A DNA stretch of 64,000 nt from Typha latifolia (taxonomy: Eukaryota > Streptophyta > Magnoliopsida > Poales > Typhaceae). Below the pieces are notes generated by a model. That model had not been told where the DNA came from and did no database searches. It saw only the letters and a program-made list of their open reading frames with translations. The stretch spans positions 9,041,501-9,105,500 of the forward strand of contig CM034102.1 in assembly GCA_019914945.1 (NCBI GenBank), in the 5' to 3' direction. The translations under genes and the position numbers were made by a program. Below are positions 35,079 to 46,621 of the stretch, piece after piece (the stretch's first letter is position 1; each line of letters opens with the position of its first letter).

Positions 35079-36466
35079 TCAATCCAAAGCACAAATCCCT
35101 AAAGAAGTACGAAGATACTCAAATCTTTGTAAATCCAAAGGTTTTGTAAATAGATCACCCAACTGTGTCTCCGTCTCAACATGTTCTAGTGCTATTATTT
35201 TGTCTTCAACTAACTCGCGTATAAAATGATGTCGGATATCAATATGTTTTGTACGCGAGTGTTGAACAAGATTTTTTGATATATTAATAGCACTCATGCT
35301 ATCACAATAAAGCACCATAGTATCTTGTTCAATGCCATAATCTTTGACCATCTGTTTCATTAATAGTAACTGAGAACAACAACTTCCCGCTGCAATGTAC
35401 TCGGCCTCCGTAGTAGATAAAGATATCGAGTTTTGTTTCTTACTGTGCTAAGCAACTAGATTGTTTCCAATATAAAAACATCCACCTGAGGTACTTTTTC
35501 TATCATCACATGAACCTGCCCAATCAGAATCCGTGTATCCGGATATGATAGCTCCCGAGTCATACGTAAACCAGATACCTAAGTCAATTGTGCCACTGAC
35601 ATATTTTATAATACGTTTCACAGCAAACAAATGTGTCTCCTTAGGTTCAGACTGAAACCTAGTACACACACCAACACTAAATGCAATGTCTGGTCTACTA
35701 GTAGTTAAGTACAAAAGACTATCAATCATGCTCCTATACAGTATCTGATCGACACTTTTTCCTGAAATATAGACATAGGAGTTCTAGCATGTTTTGCATT
35801 TTCTAAACCGAATTTAGTCACAAGATCCTTAGCATACTTGGTTTGAGCGATAAATATCCCTTTTTCCAACTGAGAAATTTGAAGTCCCAAAAAGAACTTC
35901 AACTCACCCATCATGCTCATCTCAAAATGACTATGCATAAGATCTGCAAACTCCTTAGCTAATGATCGACTCGTTGCCCTAAAGACAATGTCATCCACAT
36001 ATATTTGTGCCATAATTAAACTCTTGTTTGACCGTCTAATGAACAATGTCTTGTCCACTCCCCCTCGAGTGAACCCCGCATCCACTAAAAAAGTGGTCAA
36101 CTTCTTATACCAAGCTCTTGGAGCTTGTTTTAGCCCGTAGAGGGCCTTTTTCAATTTAAACATATGAGAAGGAAATTTTTGATCTTTGAACCCTTTCGGT
36201 TGTTCTATAAAAACATCTTCATTCAGAGTACCATTCAAAAAAGCACTTTTCACATCCATTTGAAATAATTTAAATTTTAAGTGACAAGCAATAGCAAGCA
36301 GTATACGAATAGATTCTAATCTAGCAACAGGAGCAAATGTCTCATCAAAATCTATACCCTCAACATGAGTATATCCCTGTGCTACGAGTCTAGCTTTATT
36401 TCGAACTATATTGCCACGTTCATCACTTTTATTCTTGTAAATCCATTTTGTTCCAATGACGTTCAC
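35079..36466 (-). pseudogene. C1 reverse transcriptase and RNase H
   Basis: RT text on the minus strand begins MNVIGTKWIYKNKSDERG at 36466 and runs with KARLVAQGY, FDETFAPVARLESIR, MDVKSAFLNG and LKKALYGLKQAPRAWY to the catalytic YVDDIVF (about 36000) and FFLGLQI. A frameshift at about 35730 leads to SLLYLTTSRPDIAFSV and GYTDSDWAGSCDDRKSTSG. A stop at 35448 precedes RNase H (35079-35360) with VLYCDSMSAINISKN, HIDIRHHFIRELV and LGDLFTKPL. Two lesions in otherwise good sequence. Confidence 0.92.
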
Positions 36467-36511
36467 ATTCTTAGGTCTAGGAACTAAATACCAAACATCA
36501 TTCTTAGAAAA

Positions 36512-37990
36512 TTACTCTAATTCCTCATGCATAGCATTAACCCAAGAATCGTCTAACGATGCTTCCTTCATATTTTTAGGTTCAAAAGAAGATGTATAAC
36601 AAGTAAATGATACCTCACTTTGGATTTGTCGTCTTGTCTTAATTGGTACATTTACGTCTCCGATCACTTGCAACAGTGGATGATCTGATTTCACTCTAGT
36701 AGATGGTTCCGGTACATTGCAGTCATCTTTGTTCATTTCAACTTTATCCTCGTCTTGATTCTCAATTTCCAGATCAATCTCCTTTCCTATTTCTTCGTCA
36801 TATGTATCTGCAGAAACAGAAATAGGAGTAGCTTCAGTTAAATCAGTAGTGGATTCATCTATCATAACATTAGCAGATTTCATAACAGTAGAAGTGTCAA
36901 GATTAAATACTCTGTAGGCTCTGCTATTATTCGAATACCCTAAGAATATACCTTCATTACTTCTAGTGTCAAATTTAGTCAAATATTCTCGATCACGCAA
37001 GATATAGCATTTACTACCAAAAACTCGAAAATATTTAACACTAGGTTTCTTACCTTTCAAGATTTCATATGCAGTCATTTTTGTACCTAGTCTTAGATAA
37101 ATATGATTTATCATATGTACCGTTGTATTGACCGCCTCTGCCCAAAACCTTTGAGGAACCTTTTTAGCGTGAAGCATAACCCTAGCCATTTCCTGCACAA
37201 TTCGGTTCTTTCTTTCCACAATCCCGTTCTGTTGTGGAGTTATAGGAGCTGATAATTCATGTTGAATACCAAGAGAATCGCAAAATATGGAAAAAATTTT
37301 ATTTTCAAATTCTCTACCATGATCAGAACGAATCCTAACTAGGGTAATAGATTTTTCATTCTGTAATTTTAAGCATAGTGATTTAAAAACTTCAAAGGTT
37401 TCAAATTTATCACGTAGAAAGGCAACCCAGGTATATCTGGAGTAATCATCGACCATTAAGAATATATAGCGTTTACCTCCAAGAATTTCCGTTTTTGTTG
37501 GACCCATCAAGTCCATGTGAACTAATTGGAGTACACGGTCAGTGGTAGCTGCATTTACCTTCTTGTGTGAAATCCTAGTTTGTTTTTTAATTTGACACGA
37601 ACCGCACACTCTTTTTGACATTTCTTTCATCTTAGGTATTCCTCTTACCACTTCTTGTTTGGACAGAGTAAATAATTTCTTGTGATTCACATGTCCAAGA
37701 CATTTATGCCAAAGATCTGCAATGTCAAAAGAGGCACTGTTACATTTCAGTTTATGTGACGTTCCAATAACATAGCAATTATCAGATGTTCTAGATCCAT
37801 AACATATAACATTACCACCATGATCTAGAATAGTACAATCATTTTTGGAGAATTTTACCTCATAATCTTCATCACAAAATTGACTGATACTCAGAAGATT
37901 TGCTTTTAAACCCTTAACATAAAAAACATTTTCAAGAATAGGAACCCCCGGAGAACTTACCTTTCCTTTACCTATTACCTTGACCTATAT
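36512..37990 (-). pseudogene. C1 integrase with protease remnant
   Basis: The open frame 37690-36512 is a copia integrase: zinc-binding lead-in with CGSCQIKK, core aspartates in QLVHMDLMGP and RIRSDHGREFEN, and catalytic glutamate in NGIVERKNRIVQE, followed by AEAVNTTVHMINHIYLR and GYSNNSRAYRVF. Upstream 37691-37990 carries the GAG-pre-integrase lead (LSISQFCDED, LWHKCLGHVN). Protease is largely gone: the text passes from the zinc knuckle region to VIGKGKVSSPGVP without a DSG-type active site, a loss of roughly 90 residues. Confidence 0.9.
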
Positions 37991-38032
37991 GACCTTTGTT
38001 TTTATCCCATAAATAAAAACAGTTCTAGGTTT

Positions 38033-39707
38033 TTACAAAAAATTGCAATGAGGTCGAATATGCCCTAGAATGCCGCAATGATAACATGTCGGAACAAACC
38101 ATTTTCTACTCACTTTTTGTCGAGGAGTGTGACTAAAGTTTACCTTTGGTGCCGTTGACGATTCACCAGTTTGTAGATTCACCTTCAGTTTAGAAGTATT
38201 CATCCAGGATTGCTTTGTAAATGCGGTTGATGACTTTAGATATTCTTCCTTTTGTATACTTGCAGAAATGAAGACAGTTTTATTATTATTTGAATTACTA
38301 GTGTATCCAACACCATACCTGTCTTTTCCAGAGATCTGAGCCTTTAGGATCTCGTCAAGTTTGTTCTTCCCTTTTAGAAATGTCACTTCCTTATTTAGTC
38401 GCTCTAGTTCAATTTCATCAGCCTTCATTTTATTTTTTGCATTGTCAAGTTGTTCAGAAAGGTCTTTGATACGTTCAAGTTCCAATTTGTACTTCTCCTC
38501 AAATTGAATTCTTTCAAGTTCGATTACCTTGAGTCGTTGATGTAGTCTAAGATTGATTTTCTTGAGTTTAAACGGCTCCAAGTACAGGTCATTATATGTT
38601 TTTTGTATTTCAGATTCATCTTCTTCAGCTGGTAACATATCCTGATCATCTGTACTATCAGTACCAACAACAGAATCAATATTGAGTAGAGAAGAGACAA
38701 AAGTAACAAAGTCATCCCAAGTAACTTTCATAGCTTTACCCTTCTTCTTAAGGCGATTAGGGCATTCTTGTGCTGTGTCCAAAACCAAAATATTCAAAAC
38801 ATCGAACTTTATTCTCAGAATTCTTATTTTTTTGTTTGACACCGTTGTTGCTCACACCTGTGTTCAAACTCACAGTATTCTTCTTTTTCACAAATGCTTT
38901 GCTTTTTTCAAGTTTTTCAGCATTCAACTTGTTTGGCTTCCGAAAGAATTTATTGAACTTTTTGACGAACATGACCAACATCTCAACATCTAAATCACCT
39001 TCATCATAAGACTCCTCTATACTTTGTTCAACTGTGGATAGGGCAATCCCTTTGGACTTCCTCAGTTTTGAAAGGCTGGACTCAAATGTTTGTAGATTTC
39101 CTACCAATTGTTCAACTTTCATAGAATCGATGTCTTTACTTTCCTCAATAGCTGTAACTTTTGCTTGAAACCTCTCTGGAAGAGACCTAAGGATCTTACG
39201 GACAATTCTGTTTTCAGAAATTTTTTCTCCTAGGTTGAAACTGGAGTTGACTATATCACTCAGCTTTGCATAAAACTCATCAAATGTCTCATTCTCCTCC
39301 ATATGTAGAGTTTCAAAACTAGTAGTCAACCTCTGAAGTTTAGAAAGTTTTACAGCCATAGTTCCTTCGTGAGTAGTTTCTAAGATCGTTCAAGCTTCTT
39401 TTGCTATCTCACAAGTACAGATTCTTCTAAATTCTTCCGAAGAAACATGACTAAAATTTATATTTATTGCCTTGCTATTCCATCCAACTTTTTCATAGTC
39501 TGACCTATCCTATGATTCTATCGGTTTATTAGCAAGTTTATCATCCACCATGTACATTGGTGGACTCCAACCGTTCACAACGACAAACCATACTTGTTCA
39601 TCTATAGACTTCAAGTAAGCTCTCATCCTAGCTTTCCAATATCCATAATTTGATCCATATAGGATAGGAGGTCTAATAGATGATGGTCCATCTCTATGAA
39701 AATCCAT
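38033..39707 (-). pseudogene. C1 gag, broken into several frames
   Basis: The start at 39707 (MDFHRDGPSSIRPPILYG) follows the primer site. The N-terminal domain reads GYWKARMRAYLKSIDEQVW, then a stop near 39510. The middle (39359-38757) has KLQRLTTSFETLHMEENETF and KILRSLPERFQAKVTAIEES, typical of the copia gag UBN2 domain, and a decayed knuckle CFEYFGFGHS. The last part (38842-38033) is a long charged coiled coil (RIQFEEKYKLELERIKDLS) ending in an intact CYHCGILGHIRPHC knuckle. It forms the particle when intact. At least three lesions. Confidence 0.88.
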
Positions 39708-39734
39708 GCCTATCTGATCTCTCTCAAAGGTGAG

Positions 39735-39754
39735 AGAACCTACTTGATACCAAT
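39735..39754 (-). other. C1 primer binding site
   Basis: In sense ATTGGTATCAAGTAGG directly follows the 5' LTR end (TTTTTTCA). It matches initiator-Met tRNA at its first nine or so bases (TGGTATCA). Confidence 0.7.
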
Positions 39755-40938
39755 TGAAAAAACCCTAGACACAAGTATGTATTTAAATACTAGGCAATGA
39801 TATCACTCGTTCGCTTAAGTAAAAGTCCGTAGAAATATTAAGAACAAAAGCAGAGATGAACGCCAAGATTTTAACGTAGAAAAACCCAAACGGGAAAAAA
39901 CCACGGATCCAAACTCGGATCAAAACCAATCACTAGAATAGTAACAGTTATAAGACTGACTCACAAAACAACCCGTCGATCCAAACGACTTTGTTCTTCT
40001 CAGTCTTGCTCGCTAGAACGCACGATTCACTGCTTCTCGTGATGGAAGTCCAACCTTAGTAACCCTCGAGATTGATCTTTCGTCTAGATAAGCCCTTAAG
40101 ACGAAAGATTAGGTTTTGTAGATGAGTGGAACATTGTTAGTTGAAGAACCGATGTAGCTTCAAAAAGTCTCTTTCAATAATGCTTCTTCAACCACTCTCA
40201 AGATAGGGCATCACAATCCTTATATATGATCTCCAAGATAGAGACAAATCCAAGTCTTATCCGTACTCACGAAAGTCCAATTTTATCAAACTTTGTTAGT
40301 GCGTGGGAACGCGGCCCGAGTGCGTTCGAACGACATGACTTGAACTCAGGTGCGTTCGAACGGGCCCGAGTGCGTTTGAACGCGACAACTTGAATTCTTC
40401 AGATTGCGTTCGAACGCATTTGTGAACGCAGCTCTTGGTCTGTGTGAACGCAGTTCCCGCGTTCGAACGCGTTTGTGAACGCGGCTCTCTATTTGTGTGA
40501 ACGCAGTACCCGCGTTCGAACGCGTTTGTGAACGCGACGGCCCGTGTGAACGCAGTACCCGCGTTCGAACGCGTTTGTGAACGCGACTCTCTGTCTGTGT
40601 GAACGCAGTACCCGCGTTCGAACGCGTTTGTGAACGCGACTCTCTATCTGTGTGAATGCAGTACCCGCATTCGAACGCGTTTGTGAACGCGACTCTCTGT
40701 CTGTGTGAACGCAGTACTCGCGTTCGAACGGGTTTGTGAACGCGGCTCTCTATCTATGTGAACGCAGTACCCGCGTTTGAACGCGTTTGTGAACGCGGTG
40801 TAAACTCGACGGCTTTTCTCCAATAATCTTGCAATTCTTCAAACTAGAGATATTCTAAACTTGTGTAAAGCTCATATACATGAAAAAAATACACTTAGAA
40901 TATTTTGTACACAATTGCCAACAAATAAAAACCTAACA
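39755..40938 (-). repeat. C1 5' LTR, 1184 bp
   Basis: It is nearly identical to the 3' LTR except that the GTTCGAAC array (40300-40800) holds about seven and a half units of about 60 bp, against about three and a half. A TATA-like ATCATATATAAGG lies at about 40218-40230. Confidence 0.9.
40405..40800. repeat. 60-bp tandem array in C1 5' LTR
   Basis: The unit contains GTGTGAACGCAGTACCC, GCGTTCGAACGCG and TTTGTGAACGCG, with a variable CTCTCTGTCT stretch. One unit is shortened (near 40530). The array lies in U3, upstream of the TATA-like box. Confidence 0.92.
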
Positions 40939-40943
40939 AATTC

Positions 40944-42000
40944 AAAATCATCAGACCTTGAAAACAACCCAATTGTAATAAATAAAGCATAATGTTACGA
41001 CTTCTAGTGATACACTCTCCTAGTAGGTATCAGAATAAAGGGAAAAGTGCCTTGAACATTTTCATTCAGCCATCCGCCCTCACGTAATACTTGGGTGAAA
41101 CTAGTAGAGGAATTTGGTAAATCTTGCATGACTAATGGATCAAGAAGATATCATGATCAAGTACAACAAAGACTAGAGAAGAACTCCTTTCGCTCCAATG
41201 GACCAAATATAGATTGAAAATTAGTATATTTGAAATTAACTTGTTAACAACTATCACTTAGTTAGCCTGCTTTGACTAAAGATAGACAGACTCTTCACAA
41301 TTCTGAAGAATGAAATGATTCTCCAATATGTTTCATCTTTACAGATACAGAAATGATTCATCAACACACCCATCCAGCATTTTTAGAATAAAGGAACGAG
41401 AGGCCCATAGATAAGCAAGTAAACAAAATCATGTGATCAAACTATGCTGTAAAATTGTTGTAACAAAGAAATATGAATTTTTTTACAAGTAGAACAAACT
41501 ATATTGCTTGGTGTGAATACGTTAAATTGCTCACATGCAGCAAGTTCCTTTTTTATGTCTAGTACACAAACCCTAATGCTGCTGATATCTCCTCCTCGAA
41601 CCGAAGGAATAGCCCTTGATCGAAACATATCTTCTCCTAATGCTGCAAAGCCTCTTGCTCAACTTCTTTATTGCCCTTCGAAGGTTCTGAATATAAATTA
41701 AAACCATAAAAATATTCATAAAATCAATCTATATGCCAGAATCGAATTTGTAATTAATACAATCTTATGAAACATGATCGCACGCTAATCCGACCTGTTT
41801 TCCTATATATATATTTATACGGCTGAAGAATATGTGAATTTAAAAAAAAATAATTTATTAATATGGCTATAATATGTCTTCGACACCGGACCGATATATG
41901 TTTCTAATTTGATTTTTAAGATTTAGCGGGTCGGGTCTGAAGTCTCCACCTGTTAACCTATTTTACTAACCGTTGAAAGGTTAAATGCAAATATAGAAAA
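40944..42000. other. intergenic DNA upstream of NSE1
   Basis: It is mostly unique-looking AT-rich sequence. A minus-strand frame (41437-41628) and an overlapping basic frame (about 41585-41700, LRRAIKKLSKRLCSIRRR, preceded by an AG acceptor-like site) look mildly coding but match nothing I know. They could be an exon remnant of the ULP1-side gene, which is on the same strand. Confidence 0.4.
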
Positions 42001-42250
42001 TTGGAGTCCCAGCTCCTCTCTCTTGTTAACGGAGGGCGAAAAATTTTCCACCAAAACCCTCGCCGTTCTCCTCCGACGAGCTCGCGCTCCTCTCTATCCG
42101 AACTCTGAATTAGCTGCAACACCAGTAGACTGGTAATGTCTAAATATTTAGCATTTATTTTCTTGTTTCCTTTCTCTTTTCCTTTTGGTATATACATATT
42201 TTGCCTCTATAGGTAAAATTCATGCTGGTTTTAGTTGGTCATTGGATCAG
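42000..42250 (+). promoter_or_regulatory. NSE1 promoter and 5' UTR, probable leader intron
   Basis: GC-rich sequence with CTCGCCGTTCTCCTCC and an AAAACCCTCG telo-box-like element lies at 42050-42070; GGCGAAAAATTTTCC (42037) includes an E2F-like TTTTTCGCC on the minus strand. A leader intron is suggested by GACTG/GTAATG (about 42132) and CTATAG/GTAAAA (about 42214). The start of transcription cannot be seen. Confidence 0.4.
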
Positions 42251-45200
42251 ATGGCTCCCTTGTCCTGGAGGCACCACGCTCTCATACAAGCTCTATTGTC
42301 CCGTGGACCTTTGAAGGAGGAGGAGTTCTATGCGGTATTCACCGGAGTCAGTGGGAAAAATCCAGGTATTGTTTTTGGTTGGATTTTGATTATAAAAGTT
42401 TGATATTTTAGGCGGAATTTTGGTTGGTTTGGTAGATCTGACTTGCTACTAGTAATACAACTGTGCCAAGTTGTGGTTTTTGTTAGATATATGAATTTAC
42501 TTAGCTAATTCGCATTGTGAATGTTGTAAATTAAGCTTCAAATGTTTTAGGTTAGTTTCAATTTATGATCTTTTTTGTTGTATAATTAGAATCTTTTTTT
42601 GTAAGGTGCTTAATTTGCTGCTGCAATTTTGGGGCAAGTTCTGATTTTTTTTTTTGGTTCTATTATTAGAAAATTGATCTTTCCAATTGGGCCCTTAAAT
42701 TTGGGTATGAAGTTACAGTACAGTTTTCTGAGCATGTTTAATTTGAATTTTCTATATCACTTAAATTAGGAATTTAGGGTATGAAGTTACAGTACAGTTA
42801 TCTGATCATGTTTGATTTGATTTATCTGAATCACTAAGTGTTTAGATGATCTATTGCAGTCACCTATCGGAGTCTGCTCAATGATGTCCTTCTCAAGATT
42901 AACAAGGAGCTCGCTTACCTGCAATTTGAGTTGCGAGCTTGCAGAGACCAGTATGATGGTGAGGTTTATTATGGAGTGGTTAATAATGTAGCGGATGAGC
43001 AATCGAAGCTTGGGACAAAGTATTCAGTTCCACAGATTGCATTCTACAAGGGAGTGGTATGCCATCATTTTTCTTATTTCCTTACAAGTTGGACTTTTCC
43101 ACCAGGGGTGTAAAAATAAATCTCGGGCTCGAGCTCGAGCTCAGCTTGATTTGGCTTCAGCTGAGCCGAGCCTGAGCCTTATTTTAAGGCTCGATTTGAA
43201 TTTCGAGCCGAGCTTTAGCCGGCTTGCTCGCAGAATCGATTCCTTTTTTTAATGTACAAAAATTTGTGGAGCTCAGCATGTCTAGAAGCACAGGAGAACA
43301 TTCTTTTGCTGATATTATTACCAATATTCAATACTGGGTTATTCATAGCATTACTATACCTTCCCTATTCATTGCAGGTTGGTTGTTCGTCAGTACGGGG
43401 TTAGCTTACGACATGTTTGGAAGTCCTCGTCCAAATGAGTATTTCATGGAAAGCTGACTTATCCAATTTTGATTCTTTGGAACAACTCGATGAATTTAGT
43501 AGATCCTTTTAGAAGTAGGAGGTCCTCAATGACCATAGATCGAACTTATCCAATTTTTATACTTAAATATAATATTTATTAATATTATATATATATATAT
43601 TAATATATATAATATATAAATATATTTATAACAATTAGATTTTGATCCAATGGCTTCTATGATTCTATCTCTATTTAACCCTAACCTTAAAAACTAATAA
43701 AAATTTTCCCCATAAATCCAACCTCCTACTCCATCAACAAGCCACCATCGCAGCGCTGCTGCCTCCTCCTCCTCCTCTCGTGGCCATTAAGCCTAATCTC
43801 TTTAATAATTACAGTGAAGTAGTTAAGCAGTTAATTAGTGAAAATGAAAAAAAATTAAAAACTAAAGCAATTAAGCAGTATTGCAGTAATTAAGTGTTAA
43901 ACTGTTAAATGTTAATTAATCAAACCCTTTTGCAGCTACAGTAAATCAGTAATTAACACTTAAATGCGTAATTACTGATTTACTGTAGCAGTGAAGAAAA
44001 TAGAAAGCAAAGCTGGTGATGAAAGGGAGAAAGAGAAGGGGAAAGGGAAGAAGAAGAAGAATCATCTAAAGGGAAGCAAAGCCGGTAGGGGAAGGATCAA
44101 CAAAGTTACAAACCTTAGTTGTCGCCTTGCCGGTTGCCGCTCGAAGCTGTGAAGGTGAAGGCCGTGCTCGCCACTCGACGAAGGGAATGGTTGCGCTCGG
44201 CTGGTCACTTGCTAATGCTCGCTCGGAGGCTCGGCGAGATCGAGAGAGGGAGATTGAGAGTGAGGAGAGAATGGTGGGATTTTTAGGGCTCGGAGAGATT
44301 GAGAGAGAGAAGGCTTCGGGGAGATCGAGAGAGGGGAGAATGATGGGTTAGGTTTTTAAATGGTCAACGGGGTTGCCTCAAGATCTGACCCGATATCAAT
44401 TTAAACCCAAAACCATTGGGCTCTCCTGCAAAATGATTTAGTGGGCCGCCCGGCCCGCTACGCGCCTTGGCGGACCGCCACGCGATTTGGCGGCTCACCA
44501 AGAAGGCCTAGGCGGTCTGGCCACCAAGCCGAGGCCGCCTGGGCTGTTTGCGAGGTGGCCGGCGTGTCGCCCTGCCATGGCGGCCGCCTTGACTGCTATT
44601 TAAAATATTGATTTTCCGTTAGTATAGAGTGCAATATCCTATGCATATTTTCCTCTATGTTGTGCACATCTTTTTGATTTATGATTAATGTTAGTTACCC
44701 TAATTCTAGTTGTTCATGGCCTTCCTTTGTCACTTATATATTATCTAAAAACCTTAATTATGTCTTTCTCTGAGACTCTTGAGGTCCATGTTTAGTTGAA
44801 TGCTGACTTCTTGAATCTCTATCAATATTCGGTGAAATGTTAAGTTGATGCATGTATCACCTTACATGTTGGGTCTGACATGTCATACTTTCATATTGCA
44901 TTCTTGCATGTATTTAATCTTCATTGCTCATCGTACTAAATAGTGGAAAAAGCCTAGCCCACAAACATTCCTTGAATGTTCTGCAACCATTATAAACATT
45001 TTCATCTTTTATGTGGATGGAGGTGGACGTAAGGTGGAGTGAGAAACTACCAAGGTAGATATGTTGACAGGTAATGCTATCTATTAGCAGTCTGTAAAGT
45101 GTTTCTGAGTATGATACTACTCATAAATAATTAGTGTATTTCAATCTTGGTCTTACATAGAGCACTTAAAGCACTGTCCTGCAGCACTTGTTACCTGTAC

Positions 45201-46621
45201 TTCTCATCTCTGGTCCTATCTGTTGCAGATAGAAGCAATAGTTCAGGATGCTGCAAATGAGGGCTGCGTAACCAATATTGAGGCCCTTAACATCCATCTT
45301 GAGAATCAGGTTCCAGAAATAGAACCCTCCTTTACTATAACTTGCTAAAGAGTTTTACTTCACAATGCCTATATCTACTATGCACTAGAATTACTTTTGT
45401 CAGATCCATTATTATTAAATGTCTTGGGCCTGAATAACTAGACTTCGGTTTCAGGTTTTGTCTGGGCAGGGTTCACAAGATAGTCAATCTCATATTCCTC
45501 CTGCATTTAGGAACTTCTCAATGACTCAAAAGGAGAAGACTCTCAATGATCTCATACGGGACAGATTGCTGTCACACACGTCCAGCGGTAAAATTGGTCT
45601 TGGCATAAGATCATTTTTTGATCTTCGAAGCTGGTTCCGAACTAATGATATTCCATCATGTGATGTCTGCAATGAAGCTGGTGTGAAGGTACTTGTTTAC
45701 TCTTTCTTCAATTGAGTATTGTTGCAAAAGGAGAATTGAGTATTGAGTATTGTTGCACTCTATAAACAAAATTTAAATAAGATAGAACACACTCCTCATA
45801 TTTCATAAGGGACAAATATAGATCTAAAAGCATCTCGTTACTAGCTTGGTCAATCAATCTAGTATTTTCTACCTTTCAACTTATTTTTTTTGTTTTTCCT
45901 TGAGATGTTCTGTTTTTTTCCCTCTTAAGGTCTGGCTCTTTTCAAACTAACAGCTGGTACCTAAATGTTTATGATGTTTAACTCTTTCTGAAGTTCAGGA
46001 AAAGGAGTCAAATTATTATTTAAGTTCATTTTCCTACTAGTTTCTCCTGTATATTTTATTTTCCTTTTTGTATGCCAAACAGGCCTTGTTGTGTCCTAAT
46101 GAAGGTTGCAATGTCAGAATTCATGCTTACTGTTTAAAGAAGAAATTTTCTCAGCGGAAGGTGTCAGTTACCTTTCTCTTATGCTTCTTTTCATTAATTT
46201 TTATTCTTCGCCGACAGGATAATTGTTAACCCTATATAAAATTTGACTAACGTATACCATTCATTATTGCGAGTTTTATTACCATTTATTTATACAGGGT
46301 TCAAGAGCTTGCCCTGGCTGCAGTACTGAATGGCCCCGATCAGAATGTGAAGAGGAAGAGGATACAACCCAACCTGAAGAAAGCCAATTGACTTCTGCTG
46401 ATACTATGAGAAAGAGGCTTAGAAGTGCCAAAAGTGAAGCAGTAGAAGCGACTCAAAGTCAAGAACCCTCTGCCGCAATACCTAGGAACTCTGCTGCAAT
46501 ACCTAGGAAGAAGCATAGAAGCTTCAAACTTGAAGCAGTGGATGTTGCCAAAGCCACTGACTCTGTTGGATCCCCTCAACCGACAAGGCCGATAACTAGG
46601 AGGAGTACTCGTCTAACGTGA
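42251..46621 (+). CDS. NSE1: NSE1 homologue, SMC5/6 complex RING-like subunit
   Basis: NSE1 is a subunit of the nuclear SMC5/6 DNA-repair complex and, with a MAGE-type partner (NSE3), supports ubiquitin ligase activity. Coding exons: 42251-42365, 42860-43056, 45229-45309, 45455-45688, 46083-46160, 46298-46621; all introns are GT-AG and phases agree, giving 342 codons. Residues 1-195 form the winged-helix Nse1 region ([47 protein letters not shown]). A C4HC3 RING-like domain has C200, C203, C213, C218, H223, C226, C240, C243, all present. The C-tail is basic with an NLS-like RKKHR. The start suits the family's conserved N-terminus. Intron 3 (2172 bp, after coding exon 2) holds foreign insertions. 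No lesion seen; likely functional. Confidence 0.92.
43103..43240. mobile_element. hAT-like terminal fragment in the 43057-45228 intron
   Basis: It begins CAGGGGTGTAAAAATAAA, as the ends of many plant hAT elements do, followed by the characteristic CTCGAGCTCGAGCTC and GAGCCGAG runs. No matching right terminus or 8-bp duplication was found, so it is truncated or misread. Confidence 0.35.
43250..43559 (+). pseudogene. psbE: plastid psbE-psbF DNA inserted in NSE1 intron
   Basis: The frame from ATG 43278 reads [20 protein letters not shown] and [20 protein letters not shown], the cytochrome b559 alpha subunit of photosystem II (heme-ligand histidine in VIHS present). After YFMES a short loss shifts the frame; the remaining psbE end ([13 protein letters not shown]) and TAG can be read at 43470-43512. 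The psbF start (ATGACCATAGATCGAAC) follows at 43529 and breaks off at 43559. The order and spacing are those of the plastid operon, so this is a nuclear plastid insertion (NUPT), non-functional here. Confidence 0.92.
43560..44640. other. unclassified insertion-like DNA in the 43057-45228 intron
   Basis: An AT-repeat stretch (43590-43625), CCT-rich text (43765-43787), purine-rich text (44020-44070), a GC-rich block with repeated GGCGGNCYG text (44440-44590). The frame 44127-44351 has no family signal. It may be one or more degraded elements. Confidence 0.4.
43935..43989. repeat. perfect 21-bp inverted repeat, 13-nt loop
   Basis: The arm GCTACAGTAAATCAGTAATTA (43935-43955) is followed by 13 nt and its exact reverse complement (43969-43989). 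In the NSE1 pre-mRNA this would form a hairpin. Confidence 0.9.

Larger units (their letters stand above)
31500..40938 (-). mobile_element. C1: Sirevirus-like Ty1/copia element
   Basis: It is bounded by TGAAAAAACCC and AAAACCTAACA, with perfect duplication AATTC (31495-31499, 40939-40943). On the minus strand the order is 5' LTR 39755-40938, primer site, gag, damaged protease, integrase, RT, RNase H, long spacer, third ORF, repeated AGGGGGAG tracts, 3' LTR 31500-32438. Copia domain order (integrase before RT), the zinc knuckle and the AAAGGGGGAGATTG tract fit the Sirevirus/Maximus lineage. The LTRs are very alike apart from repeat number, so the insertion is fairly young, yet the genes are broken. 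Confidence 0.9.

Noticed and set aside
40405..40800. Regular repeats resembling a CRISPR array
   Set aside because: There are no unique spacers; the whole 60-bp unit repeats, it lies in a plant LTR, and a second copy sits in the partner LTR.
43229..43456. Functional psbE gene in the nucleus
   Set aside because: It lacks the reading frame after FMES, has no transit peptide, and lies in an intron with part of psbF in plastid order.
46340..46579. Minus-strand frame
   Set aside because: It is antisense to the last NSE1 exon.
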